14,849 nt of DNA from Nitrospirota bacterium. Its GTDB lineage: Bacteria; Nitrospirota_A; Leptospirillia; Leptospirillales; Leptospirillaceae. The translations under genes and the position numbers were made by a program. Below the pieces are notes generated by a model. That model was not told the DNA's origin, made no database searches, and saw only the letters and a list, made by a program, of their open reading frames with translations. The stretch covers positions 1-14,849 of the forward strand of contig JAKCCY010000063.1 of the NCBI GenBank assembly GCA_021838765.1, in the 5' to 3' direction. Within the stretch, counting starts at the first letter, position 1; each line of letters begins with the position of its first letter. Shown piece after piece: positions 1 through 7,868 of this stretch.

Positions 1-1
1 A

Positions 2-145
2 CAACCAGGGCCGGAACGGTCCGAAGTCAAAGCCTCCGGAGAGGAGCATAAGACGCAAAGGCCCAAACGCCTTCGCGCATCCTCGGCGAAAGAGGAACAT
101 CCGCTCGTGAGATCGGAAACCCCTCCTACAGCGCAAAGCGCTTAG
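2..145 (+). CDS. tnpB: TnpB, C-terminal 47 codons (partial)
   Basis: The reading frame is open from the window edge to a TAG at 143-145, and its product aligns with the last residues of the complete TnpB at 7869-9299. Both share the runs KASGE and KRLRASSAKEE and a VR.ETP.TA tail, with one extra codon before the stop here. This is the basic, poorly conserved tail after the zinc ribbon, so no catalytic residue is visible in this copy. The stop codon lies within the 3' arm of the terminal hairpin. That layout is typical of TnpB genes whose 3' end doubles as guide-RNA scaffold. Whether the upstream nuclease is intact cannot be judged. Confidence 0.75.
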   Translation, partial: QPGPERSEVKASGEEHKTQRPKRLRASSAKEEHPLVRSETPPTAQSA

Positions 146-148
146 GAG
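123..148 (+). repeat. Right-end bulged hairpin, copy 1
   Basis: The arms CTCCTA + AGCGC and GCGCT + TAGGAG pair perfectly around an AAA loop, with one unpaired C (129) bulged from the 5' arm. Hairpins with a single bulged base near each end are the known recognition elements of Y1 single-strand transposases of the IS200/IS605 family. The 3' arm contains the tnpB stop codon. Confidence 0.7.
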
Positions 149-162
149 CGGGAGAGTTCATG

Positions 163-448
163 CGAATCTCTGCGGGAAATCTGCGCGCGGGTTTCTGGCC
201 GGAACGGAGGATCCGGAGTGGTTCCCGGAGGTCCGCTCCGCCCGCATCGGGGGAAGTCAGTGCAGGGAAGCTCTTTAGACCTGCGTTCCCTGCAGTGAAC
301 ACGTTACGGACTCTTCTTTTCGCCCATATGATCCCCGGATGTTTTGTCAAGAGTTTCTTTGTTCTTTGGTGTCACCTATTCTTCTTCCCGGTGGTCGGAA
401 GGTTTTTGACAGGCTCAATCAACCCGCGGTCAATATGGAGTGCTCCAA
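163..448. other. Intergenic region between the IS right end and recC
   Basis: I see no supported gene. The open frames here give arginine- and proline-rich products with no family resemblance, and the two strands overlap each other. The left third (163-250) is GC-rich and repeats CGGAG several times; the right part is more AT-rich. An inverted repeat lies at 258-297. A perfect TTGACA occurs at 406-411, but its possible -10 partners (such as CAATAT at 431-436, spacing 19) would start transcription on top of the recC ribosome site, so I do not call it a promoter with confidence. Transcription of recC may come from here or from the upstream element. Confidence 0.5.
258..297. repeat. Inverted repeat upstream of recC
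   Basis: CAGTGCAGGGAA (258-269) is the reverse complement of TTCCCTGCAGTG (286-297) except for one position, giving a 12-base stem with a 16-base loop. The loop also contains CCTGC at 280-284, which could pair with GCAGG at 262-266 as an alternative stem. No T-run follows, so it does not look like an intrinsic terminator. It may be an operator, an RNA structure in the recC leader, or a remnant of a mobile sequence. Confidence 0.6.
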
Positions 449-3400
449 ATGCTGTGGTTTGTTTCCGGAAACGATCCTGAACGGCTAGCGGGGGAATTGA
501 CCCGAAAGATCAACCGGTTGCGTTCCCCGTTCGAGGCAGAAAAAATCCTTCTGGACAATCCTCTGAAATACCCCTATATCCAGAACCAACTGGCAAGAGG
601 TCTTGGTATTTCAAGCGGCATCAAAATAGTTCCGCCCGGAAACTTTTTATGGAGCGTTCTTTCCGAGTGTTTTCCCGATGCTCCGGTCAACAACCCCCTT
701 TCAAAGATCGGCATCTCCTTTTCTCTCGTGGAGATTTTCTCCCGGATGGACGAGGCTTCTGACCCGATCGCTCTTCCCGGAGGGATTCCTTTCCCTTTGG
801 ATAGCTCTTCCCGATGGACACTCGCGACAACTCTTGGCGAGATTTTTGACCGGATACTGATCTACCGTCCCGACTGGATCTCGGCTTGGGAATCGGGAAG
901 CCATTCCGGGGATCCCTGGGCCAGATTATGGTTGTTTCTGGTCAGGAAGACCCCCTCGCACAGGGTTTCCCTTCTGAAGAGATTTTCAAGGCTTGTGAGA
1001 GACTCTCCCGACTCTCTCAGAGAGAAGACATTTCTGAAAACCCCCGTACATGTTATCGGACAATCCCTCCTCCCTCCCTCCTTTCTTGATTTTCTGAAAG
1101 ATCTTTCTCTCCTGACAGATGTTGTTATTTATCAATGGCAGGCAACACAGGTCTATCTTTTTCCAGGATTCCAGCCATCGCTCTCGGGCGATTTGCAGGC
1201 CACTGCGGCAAATCCCCTGACCCGGGCGATGGGGTCCCAGTTTATCCGGATGCGGGAGCTATGCATTCAAAGATCCGATCAAAGCGAAGAGGTTTTTTCG
1301 GTCCCGGAAGAAAAAAGCCTTCTTTCCCGTATTCAGGCAGGGATTATTAATGACCGCAAGGCTCTTTCTCTTGAAGCGTCCGGCCCGGATCCATCCGTGC
1401 GAATTTTTCTTGCGAGGACTCCCATCGGGGAGGTTCAGGCCCTTTATCAGCATCTTGTCTCGGCTTTTTCAAGGGACAGCACCCTCATGGCTTCAGATGT
1501 TCTGGTGATGGTATCCGATCTCGATCTTTTCGCTCCTTTCATTGATGCTGTTTTCCAGGAAAAAAATGCTGCAGGAGGTTCTTTTCCCTATCGTATTGTC
1601 GGGAAAGGGAGGAGTGCTGCCTTCAAATACATTGAAAACTGCGCAAAAGTTGTCAGGGGGAAATGTTCCGCATCCGAGGTCATGGCGCTTCTCGATCATC
1701 CCCTTTCAAGGGAACGTTTCGGACTGGATGCGCAGGAAGTGGAGATGATTGAGCGATGGGTTTCCCGATTGCCTGTCTGGTGGGGACTTTCCCCGGAAAT
1801 GAGGGAGTCGTTTGGTGCTTCCGAACTGGATCTCAATACCTTTGCTTGGGGAGTTGAAAGACTGCTTCTTTCCTTTTCTTTTATAACTCCCTTGCCTGTC
1901 GGGAAAATGATCGCTTTTGACGGAGGAGATCTCTGGGAGGTCGCCCCTGTCCTTGAAAGGTTCCTGGGCTTTCTGAAGATTCTTGTCGAACTTGGCCGTC
2001 GACTGCCGGATGAAGAATGCGGATGTTTTTGGGGAGAAACTGTTCTATGGATGGCCGGACACCTTTTTCCACATGATTTTTCAGCAAAGGAGCCCGAAAC
2101 CGCCTCTTCCATGATCTCCCTCTCCAGAATGCTGGCCCCTGCCGGTCATGAAGATGAGATCCGGAGAATGTCCTTGATCAGGATCCCCTTTGAGGGATTT
2201 TTACAAATGCTTGAAAGCCAGATATCCGGGGAGCCTTCCGGTGGGAGCAGTCCGGGCATAACCTTTGCCCCAATGGTTTCGGCCAGGGGGATCCCTTCCC
2301 GATTGATCGCCCTCCTGGGTATGAGTTCGGATCTTGTCGCCCTGAAGGACAGGGTGGTTCCCTATGATCCTTTAATGTCAGCTCCCAGGGCGGGGGATCA
2401 TTCGCGCAGGGAAGATGATCAGGGAATTTTTCTCGAGGCGCTCCTTTCTTGCAGGGACTCGATTTTCATCAGTTATTCCGGAACCGGGCAAGAGTCTCCC
2501 GGTGAGGTGCTCCCGGCGTCTCCTCTTGGCCATCTGCTCGACCTGATCCGGGCAAATACCGCTAACCGGGATCAGGCGGTCACAGAAATCAGGAGTCTTG
2601 TTGAAGGGTTTTCTCCGAAAAGACGCTCTTCGGAGCATTGCGGATTCCCCGCGTTTCCGATCCCTGACGAGATGAATCAGGTCATCCCTGCAATCTTTCC
2701 TGATCAGATTGATCTCGACGAGGTCAGATCTTTTATTCGGGATCCAGCCAGATTTTTCTGGTCTTCTCGCAGCGGAGGCGCACTCAGAAATACGATCTCG
2801 GAGCTTCCGTCAAGCGATCCCTTCGTTCTGGACTATATGAATGCAAAAACGATCGGAAAAAAGATTTTTTCTTATATGGAGGAAAAAGCCGGGGAGACTC
2901 CTTCGGTCAAGGTTGTGGCTCCGTTTGGTCTTTTGCCGCATGGAAGTGGAGGACTGAGCATTTTTGAAACCCTCTCAGGCTCCATTTCCCGGCTGTGGAA
3001 GGAAAAAGAAAAATTTCTGTCGCAAGACCGGGCAACAAAACGCCCTCTTCAGGAACTTTCCCTTTCGTTGATTCCCGGAATGATTGGAGAGTCTTTCAGT
3101 CTGTGCGGGAAAATCCGGGGCCAGGTTTTTTTAGGAGATGACCAGGTCAACCATGCTGTCTTTCTTCCGCATTTCCACTCCAGAAAAGACCTGATGTCGT
3201 TATGGCTTGATCATTTGTTGCTCTCTGTCTGCTTTATCGAGAAAAAGGTTGTTTCAACGATCTATTCTCTTTCGGGTTCAGGACGCGAATCCTATTCAGT
3301 CAAGGAAGATCAGAAAAGGCTTCTTCATGATATTTTTTCCCTTTTTTGCCATGCTTCAATGACTCCTGTCCCGATCTTTTTAAAAAGCGCATGGAAATAT

Positions 3401-3703
3401 GCGCAGTGCTGGGTGAAATACCGGAAAAAAGCTCCAGGAGAGTCTCCATACCCCTGGGGCGACATCAATGGGGCCGATCGCCGAAATGCTTTGGAGCAGG
3501 CTTTTACAACATGGCTTGCAGAGCGCAGGAACCCCGATATTGCTCCGGAAGAATCTCTTTTATATGCAAGTGCTCCCCCTTGGTCTCTCCAGACTGCATT
3601 GTCCCGGGGGGAACTCCTTCCATCAGAGAAGTTGTCCCTGAGGATCTTTCCTCCTATTCTGGGTGCGGTGGCAGATGAAAAAAAAGGAAATGACAAATCA
3701 TGA
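449..3703 (+). CDS. recC: RecC, exodeoxyribonuclease V gamma subunit
   Basis: RecC is the non-catalytic subunit of the RecBC(D) helicase-nuclease. In the studied enzymes it holds RecB, splits the DNA strands and reads Chi. The 1084-residue product is close to the family size (E. coli about 1120). Its N-terminus carries the typical RecC opening: a segment on SPFEAEKILL, then QNQLARGLGISSGI and PPGNFLWSVL. The Mid part contains SARGIPSRLIALLGM, the RecC equivalent of helicase motif V/VI regions, and the C-terminal third contains the inactive nuclease-like fold region. I chose ATG 449 because GGAG at 437-440 sits 8 bases upstream; a GTG at 440 is an in-frame alternative but overlaps that ribosome site. 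The stop overlaps recB (ATGA), indicating translational coupling. The frame is intact. Confidence 0.9.
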   Translation: MLWFVSGNDPERLAGELTRKINRLRSPFEAEKILLDNPLKYPYIQNQLARGLGISSGIKIVPPGNFLWSVLSECFPDAPVNNPLSKIGISFSLVEIFSRMDEASDPIALPGGIPFPLDSSSRWTLATTLGEIFDRILIYRPDWISAWESGSHSGDPWARLWLFLVRKTPSHRVSLLKRFSRLVRDSPDSLREKTFLKTPVHVIGQSLLPPSFLDFLKDLSLLTDVVIYQWQATQVYLFPGFQPSLSGDLQATAANPLTRAMGSQFIRMRELCIQRSDQSEEVFSVPEEKSLLSRIQAGIINDRKALSLEASGPDPSVRIFLARTPIGEVQALYQHLVSAFSRDSTLMASDVLVMVSDLDLFAPFIDAVFQEKNAAGGSFPYRIVGKGRSAAFKYIENCAKVVRGKCSASEVMALLDHPLSRERFGLDAQEVEMIERWVSRLPVWWGLSPEMRESFGASELDLNTFAWGVERLLLSFSFITPLPVGKMIAFDGGDLWEVAPVLERFLGFLKILVELGRRLPDEECGCFWGETVLWMAGHLFPHDFSAKEPETASSMISLSRMLAPAGHEDEIRRMSLIRIPFEGFLQMLESQISGEPSGGSSPGITFAPMVSARGIPSRLIALLGMSSDLVALKDRVVPYDPLMSAPRAGDHSRREDDQGIFLEALLSCRDSIFISYSGTGQESPGEVLPASPLGHLLDLIRANTANRDQAVTEIRSLVEGFSPKRRSSEHCGFPAFPIPDEMNQVIPAIFPDQIDLDEVRSFIRDPARFFWSSRSGGALRNTISELPSSDPFVLDYMNAKTIGKKIFSYMEEKAGETPSVKVVAPFGLLPHGSGGLSIFETLSGSISRLWKEKEKFLSQDRATKRPLQELSLSLIPGMIGESFSLCGKIRGQVFLGDDQVNHAVFLPHFHSRKDLMSLWLDHLLLSVCFIEKKVVSTIYSLSGSGRESYSVKEDQKRLLHDIFSLFCHASMTPVPIFLKSAWKYAQCWVKYRKKAPGESPYPWGDINGADRRNALEQAFTTWLAERRNPDIAPEESLLYASAPPWSLQTALSRGELLPSEKLSLRIFPPILGAVADEKKGNDKS

Positions 3704-6700
3704 CGGTTGACAGGATGGCTTCGGATCCCTTCAAGATAAAGCCGTTTGGTCTTCATCTGGTGGAGGCAAGTGCTGGAACAGGGAAGACGACTTTGCTTTC
3801 AGTCCTGTTTTTGAAAGCCGTTATTGTCTGGAACTGTCCGGTCGACAGAATCGCCGTCATTACCTTTACGAGGGCCGCGACACAGGAGCTTCTGGCAAGA
3901 ATCAGAAAGGACCTTGTTGGTCTCAGGGAATATCTTGATGGAAGGCTTGATGGTCTTCCTCCATCGAGCGATTCTCTCCCCATACCTCCTCTCCTGGATC
4001 TTTTAAATGAGGTCTCCCTCAAAGAGGCTGCTGGCAGGATCGAGCGCGCCATTCTTGATTTTGACCGTGTGGAAATAAGGACCATCCACTCCTTTTACCA
4101 GGCAATCCTTGCGGAGTTTTCCCATCTTGCAGGGATAACGGAAGAACGGGAGGTTGTCACACGGACAGAGCCGTACGTGTTTGATGCAACGGCAGAGTTT
4201 TTGCGCGATGAGCTTGAGAAAATGGATCCGGCTCTCAGGCGGTACTGGTTTGAAAAAGGGATCACGCCTCTTCTGTTTTATAACGGTGAGTTTATGGAAA
4301 CGCCAAAGCCCGATCCCTCCCAGTTGACATCCAGGATTATTGCTCTCACCCGGGGGGGCTGGCCGGTCTTTGAGGACGATTTGTTGGCCGGCCCTGACAG
4401 CAGTCTTCTCAGGGAGCGATTTTCCCGCGTGATAAAGAGCAGGGACAGGGTCGAAGAGCTTTCTTCCATGGAGAAGTCCGACAAAAGGGACGCCCTTTTG
4501 TCAAGTCCGGATTTTCCCTTCAATATTCTGTGTGCCAAGAGCAATCAGTCTTCAGGGATCGAGCAGGCTCTCGGTTTTAAAAAGTGCAAGGCCTCTTTGC
4601 TGAAGGAGTCCATCGGGGAGCTGTCCTGTTCAATGGATCTCCTGAAGGCGATCTGGGAGGCTGCCTCAAAGTCATTTGTGCGGCGCATGCTTGTGCGTGT
4701 CGGAGAGATTCTTGAGGAAAAGAAGGGGGCAGCCAGGGTCAGCTTTCAGGATGATGCGCTCATGATCCTTCTCGAGAGACTTGAGCGGGAGGAGAGGGAA
4801 AGTCCGGACTCTCCGGATTCATGGCCGATTCATCAGGCAATCCGGAAAAAGTATGATTTTTTTCTTGTGGATGAATTCCAGGATACAGATCCTTATCAAA
4901 CATCCCTGCTTTTAAGGATCGGAAAAGACAACCCCGGGGGATCTTCCGTTCCTGCCCCCTCCATGGTCTTTGTGGGGGATCCCAAACAATCGATTTATCG
5001 CTTTCGGGGGGCGGATCTTCAAAGCTATCTCCATTTCAGGGAGAAAATGGGCGGGAACCTGTATGGACTTTTCGCCTCTTACCGGCAATCGTCTCCTCTT
5101 CTGTCTGCGCTCAATTTTCTCTACTCCAATCATCCATCTCCTTTTGCGAATCCCCTGATGAAAGCCCCTGAAATTGACTGCGCTTCGTCAAGGACCGGTC
5201 TTCTTGAGGTTTCGGGGAAAAAAATGGCTCCGATCCGGATCCTCGTCAAGGATTTTCCCTCCCGGCAAAATCGGCCCCCTGGAGAGTCTGATGTCGATTC
5301 CGGAGACCGTGAGGAGGGCTTTGTTTCCAGAGCGGCTGCCCGGGAAATTTACCGGATGCTCTTGCCTTCATCGCAACTTAAGGTGGAGGAAAAACGTGTT
5401 TCCCCCGGGGATATTGCCGTTCTGGTCCGGAAAACCAGGGAAGCTCATGAGATGGAGAAAGAGCTGCAGCTGTTGGGTGTCCCCTCCATTGTCGAAAAGG
5501 ATGGTTCCGTTTTTGAGACTCCCGAGGCGAGGGAGCTTGAGTGGATCTTGTTGGCGATCCTTGGCAGGGGAGGGTACTCCACTCTCCTGGCCGCATTATC
5601 AAGCGAGCTTGTCGGTGGTGATTTCCGGAAACTTGACGGGATGACTTCTGATCCTCAAAAAAAAGAAGAAAAACTCAGGATGTTTTCCCTGCTGAGAAAG
5701 GATTGGGAATCTCTGGGGTTTTACCGGATGGCCGTTTCAATGATCAGGGAGCTTTCGATCAAGGAAAACCTTGAAGGCCGTGTCGATGGAAAAAGGAAAT
5801 GGATCAACCTGAATCACCTCCTGGATCTTTTGAACCGATGGGAGGCGGAAGAAGATCTTCTCCCGGAGAGGTTGCTTGCCCGTTTTTCGCGAGCGATTCG
5901 CAGGCCGGGCGAGTTCCCTGTCGGAGAGGAAGAGATTTTGAGAGCGGAAGGTGCCTCGAATGCAGTCAGGATCATGACCATTCACAAGGCTAAAGGTCTT
6001 GAGTTTGATGTGGTTTTTTGCCCGTTTTTCAATAAATCGGGAAAAATATCCTTCCCGCTGAAGAGACGAGAATCTTCCCCGGATGGCGTTGTTCCGCCCT
6101 CTTTATTGTTCAAGGATGAAATCAGCGAAGAGGATCAGGAGGATATCGAGCAGGAGGAGTTTTCGGAGGAACTGCGGATCCTCTATGTTGCCCTGACCAG
6201 GGCCCGATATCATGTCACTGTTGTCCTGAACGATCAATCCGGCAAGGACGGACTTCTGCCCGTTTCCTCCCCATCTCCCCTGTTGTGGCTTCTGTTCGGC
6301 TGTGAAAGCAGTTTTTCTCCGGACACATTCAAAGCGGTGTTTTCTTTCCGGGATGACCTGACTCCCTGGACACTGGCAAAAATGGCGCAAACACATTCCG
6401 GGGGAACGATTGCAGTGGAAAGACTGTCTTGCGCTCCGATTGTTTGCGAACCGCTGGAAGAGGAGAGTCTTTCCTCCGGAGTGCTTCCAGCGGGAGAGGC
6501 GATTCCTGAGACCCTGTTCCAGAATCTTAAGGGATGGGTCAGCGAGAGTTTTACTTCAATGGTTCATTTTTTTGAAGGTCAGATTGTCCGGGGGGAGCCT
6601 TTTCTGGAGACGGAGCCCCCTATCGGGAGGGAGTTGCCTCGGGGAGGGCTTCCGAGGGGAGCAAGGACCGGAACACTCATCCACGAGCTTTTGGAAAACT

Positions 6701-7386
6701 GGGAAATCGATCCTGCAACTCCCCGTTGGATTGAGTTTGTCCGTGCAAGGCTTGAGATTCGGGGACTCGATCCGGATAAGGATCTGCAAAATGCGCTGGA
6801 GATGGTTTCTGTGTGCAGGGGGACGGCCATTGACGGAAAGTCTTTGAGATTGGGAGAGATCCCGAAGGAGAGACGAATCAGCGAACTTGCCTTCTCCTTG
6901 CCAATGGAGGGATATGATTTCGCCCGGTTTCATGCCCTTCTGAAATCATTGGAGATCCCCTTGCCGGAAGAGTGGGCCGCCGAATCAAAATCTCATGGCC
7001 GGATGAAGGGCATGCTGTCGGGAGCTGTGGATCTTTTTTTCTTCCACGAAGGACAGGTGTCTTTCGTGGACTACAAGACAAATGATCTGGGGCCAGCTCC
7101 CGGGGATTATTCGCAGGAAAGGCTCCGGGAAGCCCTGCTTTCAGGAGGGTATTTCCTTCAGGGGCTTCTTTACACGGTGGCGCTCGACCGTCATATGAAA
7201 GTCTGCCTGGGGGAGAGTTACTCCTACGAGAGGGATTTTGGAGGAGGGTATTTCCTGTTTCTGAGAGGTCTCCTGCCTCCAAGAAACGCGCAGGATCAGG
7301 GGGTGTTTAAAATCCGCTTTCCGGTTGGGACGATCATGGCCGTGAACGCTTTTTTTGAACATTTGCCCGCGCATTCGCCTTTTTAG
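3700..7386 (+). CDS. recB: RecB, exodeoxyribonuclease V beta subunit (helicase-nuclease)
   Basis: RecB is a superfamily 1A 3'-5' helicase with a C-terminal nuclease, working on double-strand breaks with RecC and usually RecD. The 1228-residue product has every hallmark: Walker A ASAGTGKTT (residues 23-31), motif Ia ITFTRAAT (about 53), TIHSFY (about 127), motif II LVDEFQDTD (about 390), motif III FVGDPKQSIYRFRGAD (about 424), motif V TIHKAKGLEFD (about 757) and motif VI ILYVALTRAR (about 826). The nuclease domain shows GTLIHELLE (about 990), SGAVDLFFF (about 1107), VDYKTN (about 1123) and FLQGLLYTVAL (about 1150), so helicase and nuclease both look active. The start at 3700 overlaps the recC stop, with AGGAAA about 11 bases upstream. 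The stop lies directly at the left edge of an IS605-type element, so the last few codons could be altered by that insertion. Confidence 0.95.
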   Translation: MTVDRMASDPFKIKPFGLHLVEASAGTGKTTLLSVLFLKAVIVWNCPVDRIAVITFTRAATQELLARIRKDLVGLREYLDGRLDGLPPSSDSLPIPPLLDLLNEVSLKEAAGRIERAILDFDRVEIRTIHSFYQAILAEFSHLAGITEEREVVTRTEPYVFDATAEFLRDELEKMDPALRRYWFEKGITPLLFYNGEFMETPKPDPSQLTSRIIALTRGGWPVFEDDLLAGPDSSLLRERFSRVIKSRDRVEELSSMEKSDKRDALLSSPDFPFNILCAKSNQSSGIEQALGFKKCKASLLKESIGELSCSMDLLKAIWEAASKSFVRRMLVRVGEILEEKKGAARVSFQDDALMILLERLEREERESPDSPDSWPIHQAIRKKYDFFLVDEFQDTDPYQTSLLLRIGKDNPGGSSVPAPSMVFVGDPKQSIYRFRGADLQSYLHFREKMGGNLYGLFASYRQSSPLLSALNFLYSNHPSPFANPLMKAPEIDCASSRTGLLEVSGKKMAPIRILVKDFPSRQNRPPGESDVDSGDREEGFVSRAAAREIYRMLLPSSQLKVEEKRVSPGDIAVLVRKTREAHEMEKELQLLGVPSIVEKDGSVFETPEARELEWILLAILGRGGYSTLLAALSSELVGGDFRKLDGMTSDPQKKEEKLRMFSLLRKDWESLGFYRMAVSMIRELSIKENLEGRVDGKRKWINLNHLLDLLNRWEAEEDLLPERLLARFSRAIRRPGEFPVGEEEILRAEGASNAVRIMTIHKAKGLEFDVVFCPFFNKSGKISFPLKRRESSPDGVVPPSLLFKDEISEEDQEDIEQEEFSEELRILYVALTRARYHVTVVLNDQSGKDGLLPVSSPSPLLWLLFGCESSFSPDTFKAVFSFRDDLTPWTLAKMAQTHSGGTIAVERLSCAPIVCEPLEEESLSSGVLPAGEAIPETLFQNLKGWVSESFTSMVHFFEGQIVRGEPFLETEPPIGRELPRGGLPRGARTGTLIHELLENWEIDPATPRWIEFVRARLEIRGLDPDKDLQNALEMVSVCRGTAIDGKSLRLGEIPKERRISELAFSLPMEGYDFARFHALLKSLEIPLPEEWAAESKSHGRMKGMLSGAVDLFFFHEGQVSFVDYKTNDLGPAPGDYSQERLREALLSGGYFLQGLLYTVALDRHMKVCLGESYSYERDFGGGYFLFLRGLLPPRNAQDQGVFKIRFPVGTIMAVNAFFEHLPAHSPF

Positions 7387-7404
7387 GCCACAGGCCAAGA
7401 GGGG
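7378..7404. repeat. Hairpin at the recB / IS junction
   Basis: GGCC-ACA-GGCC (7386-7396) forms a tight stem that extends, past one A-A mismatch, through the T-run before the recB stop and the purine run after it (T-A, T-G and C-G pairs down to 7378/7404). It could be the left-end hairpin recognised by the transposase. It does not resemble the right-end hairpin in sequence. As a terminator it lacks a following T-run. A second weaker stem, CAAGC (7407-7411) with GCTTTG (7422-7427), is another left-end candidate. Confidence 0.35.
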
Positions 7405-7405
7405 G

Positions 7406-7845
7406 TCAAGCGGGCGGTTTGGCTTTGCGGGGTTTTTCCTTGGTCCCCTGGCTTTCGACATAACGACGGACCGTTTCCAGAGTCGCTCCGCCGACGCTTC
7501 CCACGTAATAGGCCCGGTGCCAGAAATACGGCTTCCAGTAAAACGGCTTCAGATGGTCTGGAAAACGATTGCGAACCCGTCTGGCAGAAGCCGTTTTAAG
7601 ATTGTTGATCAGGGTGGAGATGTTGAGTGCCGGATGGATCCCGACCAGAAGATGCACGTGATCCGCTTCCCCGCCGAATTCCAGAAGCGTGCAGCGCCAG
7701 TCCGACAGGATCAGGCCGAAGGCGCCCCGGAGATAGTCGAGAAGTTCCGGCGTGAGGGTTTTCGCCGATACTTTGTCACAAAAACGATATGCAGCTTGAG
7801 AGAATAAACGGCATGAGAGCTTGACTTGTTCGGTTTATTTTCCAT
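7406..7845 (-). pseudogene. tnpA: Y1 (HUH) IS200/IS605 transposase TnpA, frameshifted
   Basis: This is the small tyrosine transposase that excises and inserts IS200/IS605 elements as single-stranded circles. Read from ATG at 7845-7843, the product begins MENKPNKSSSHAVYSLKLHI followed by VFVTKYRRK, the usual family start. It then runs out of frame at four A residues (minus strand, 7762-7759). Resuming one base back gives TLTPELLDYL and LLEFGGEADHVHLLVG and continues to the stop at 7406, 146 residues in total, a normal length. HUH residues are His63 and His65; the catalytic tyrosine is probably Tyr129 in ETVRRYVESQ. Both catalytic motifs lie in the downstream frame. The defect may be a true one-base loss, a sequence error in the homopolymer, or a site for programmed -1 slippage (A AAA). 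The downstream fragment alone (GTG at 7657) would lack the first His of HUH. Confidence 0.8.
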
Positions 7846-7868
7846 GCGGCCAAGGATACCATGCCTCG

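Larger units (their letters stand above)
1..162 (+). mobile_element. Right end of an IS605-family element (left part outside window)
   Basis: This stretch aligns with 9158-9316, the right end of the second IS605-type element, at about 88% identity by hand count (roughly 19 mismatches in 159 aligned bases, plus one extra codon here). Similarity stops sharply after the shared string GGGAGAGTTCATG: position 163 and position 9317 differ and nothing aligns beyond. I therefore place the right boundary at or within a few bases of 162. It includes the end of a tnpB gene and a bulged terminal hairpin. The rest of this copy lies to the left of the window, so I cannot tell whether it is complete. Confidence 0.85.
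1..182 (+). ncRNA. Candidate TnpB guide (omega/re) RNA, copy 1
   Basis: In IS200/IS605 elements the TnpB guide RNA is known to cover the 3' end of tnpB and the right end of the element, with about 16-20 nt of flanking DNA just beyond the boundary acting as guide. Here the scaffold would end near 162 and the guide would be about 163-182, beginning CGAATCTCTGCGGG. Support from sequence: a 35-base block (63-97) is identical to the other copy although it is coding DNA, and a bulged hairpin is kept at 123-148. The 5' end is unknown and may lie outside the window. The guide start could shift by a few bases with the exact element boundary. Confidence 0.45.

Noticed and set aside
406..436. TTGACA and CAATAT as a recC promoter
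   Set aside because: The -35 is perfect, but spacing is 19 and transcription would start at or after the ribosome site of ATG 449, so the mRNA would be leaderless; not supported enough to annotate.
160..480. A 106-codon frame upstream of recC (and an opposing 74-codon frame at 126-350)
   Set aside because: The product is low-complexity Arg/Pro-rich, overlaps the recC start and the IS end, and has no convincing ribosome site.
7355..7807. A 150-codon plus-strand frame across the recB end and tnpA
   Set aside because: It covers the tnpA gene in antisense and has no recognisable motif; the minus-strand Y1 transposase explains the sequence.
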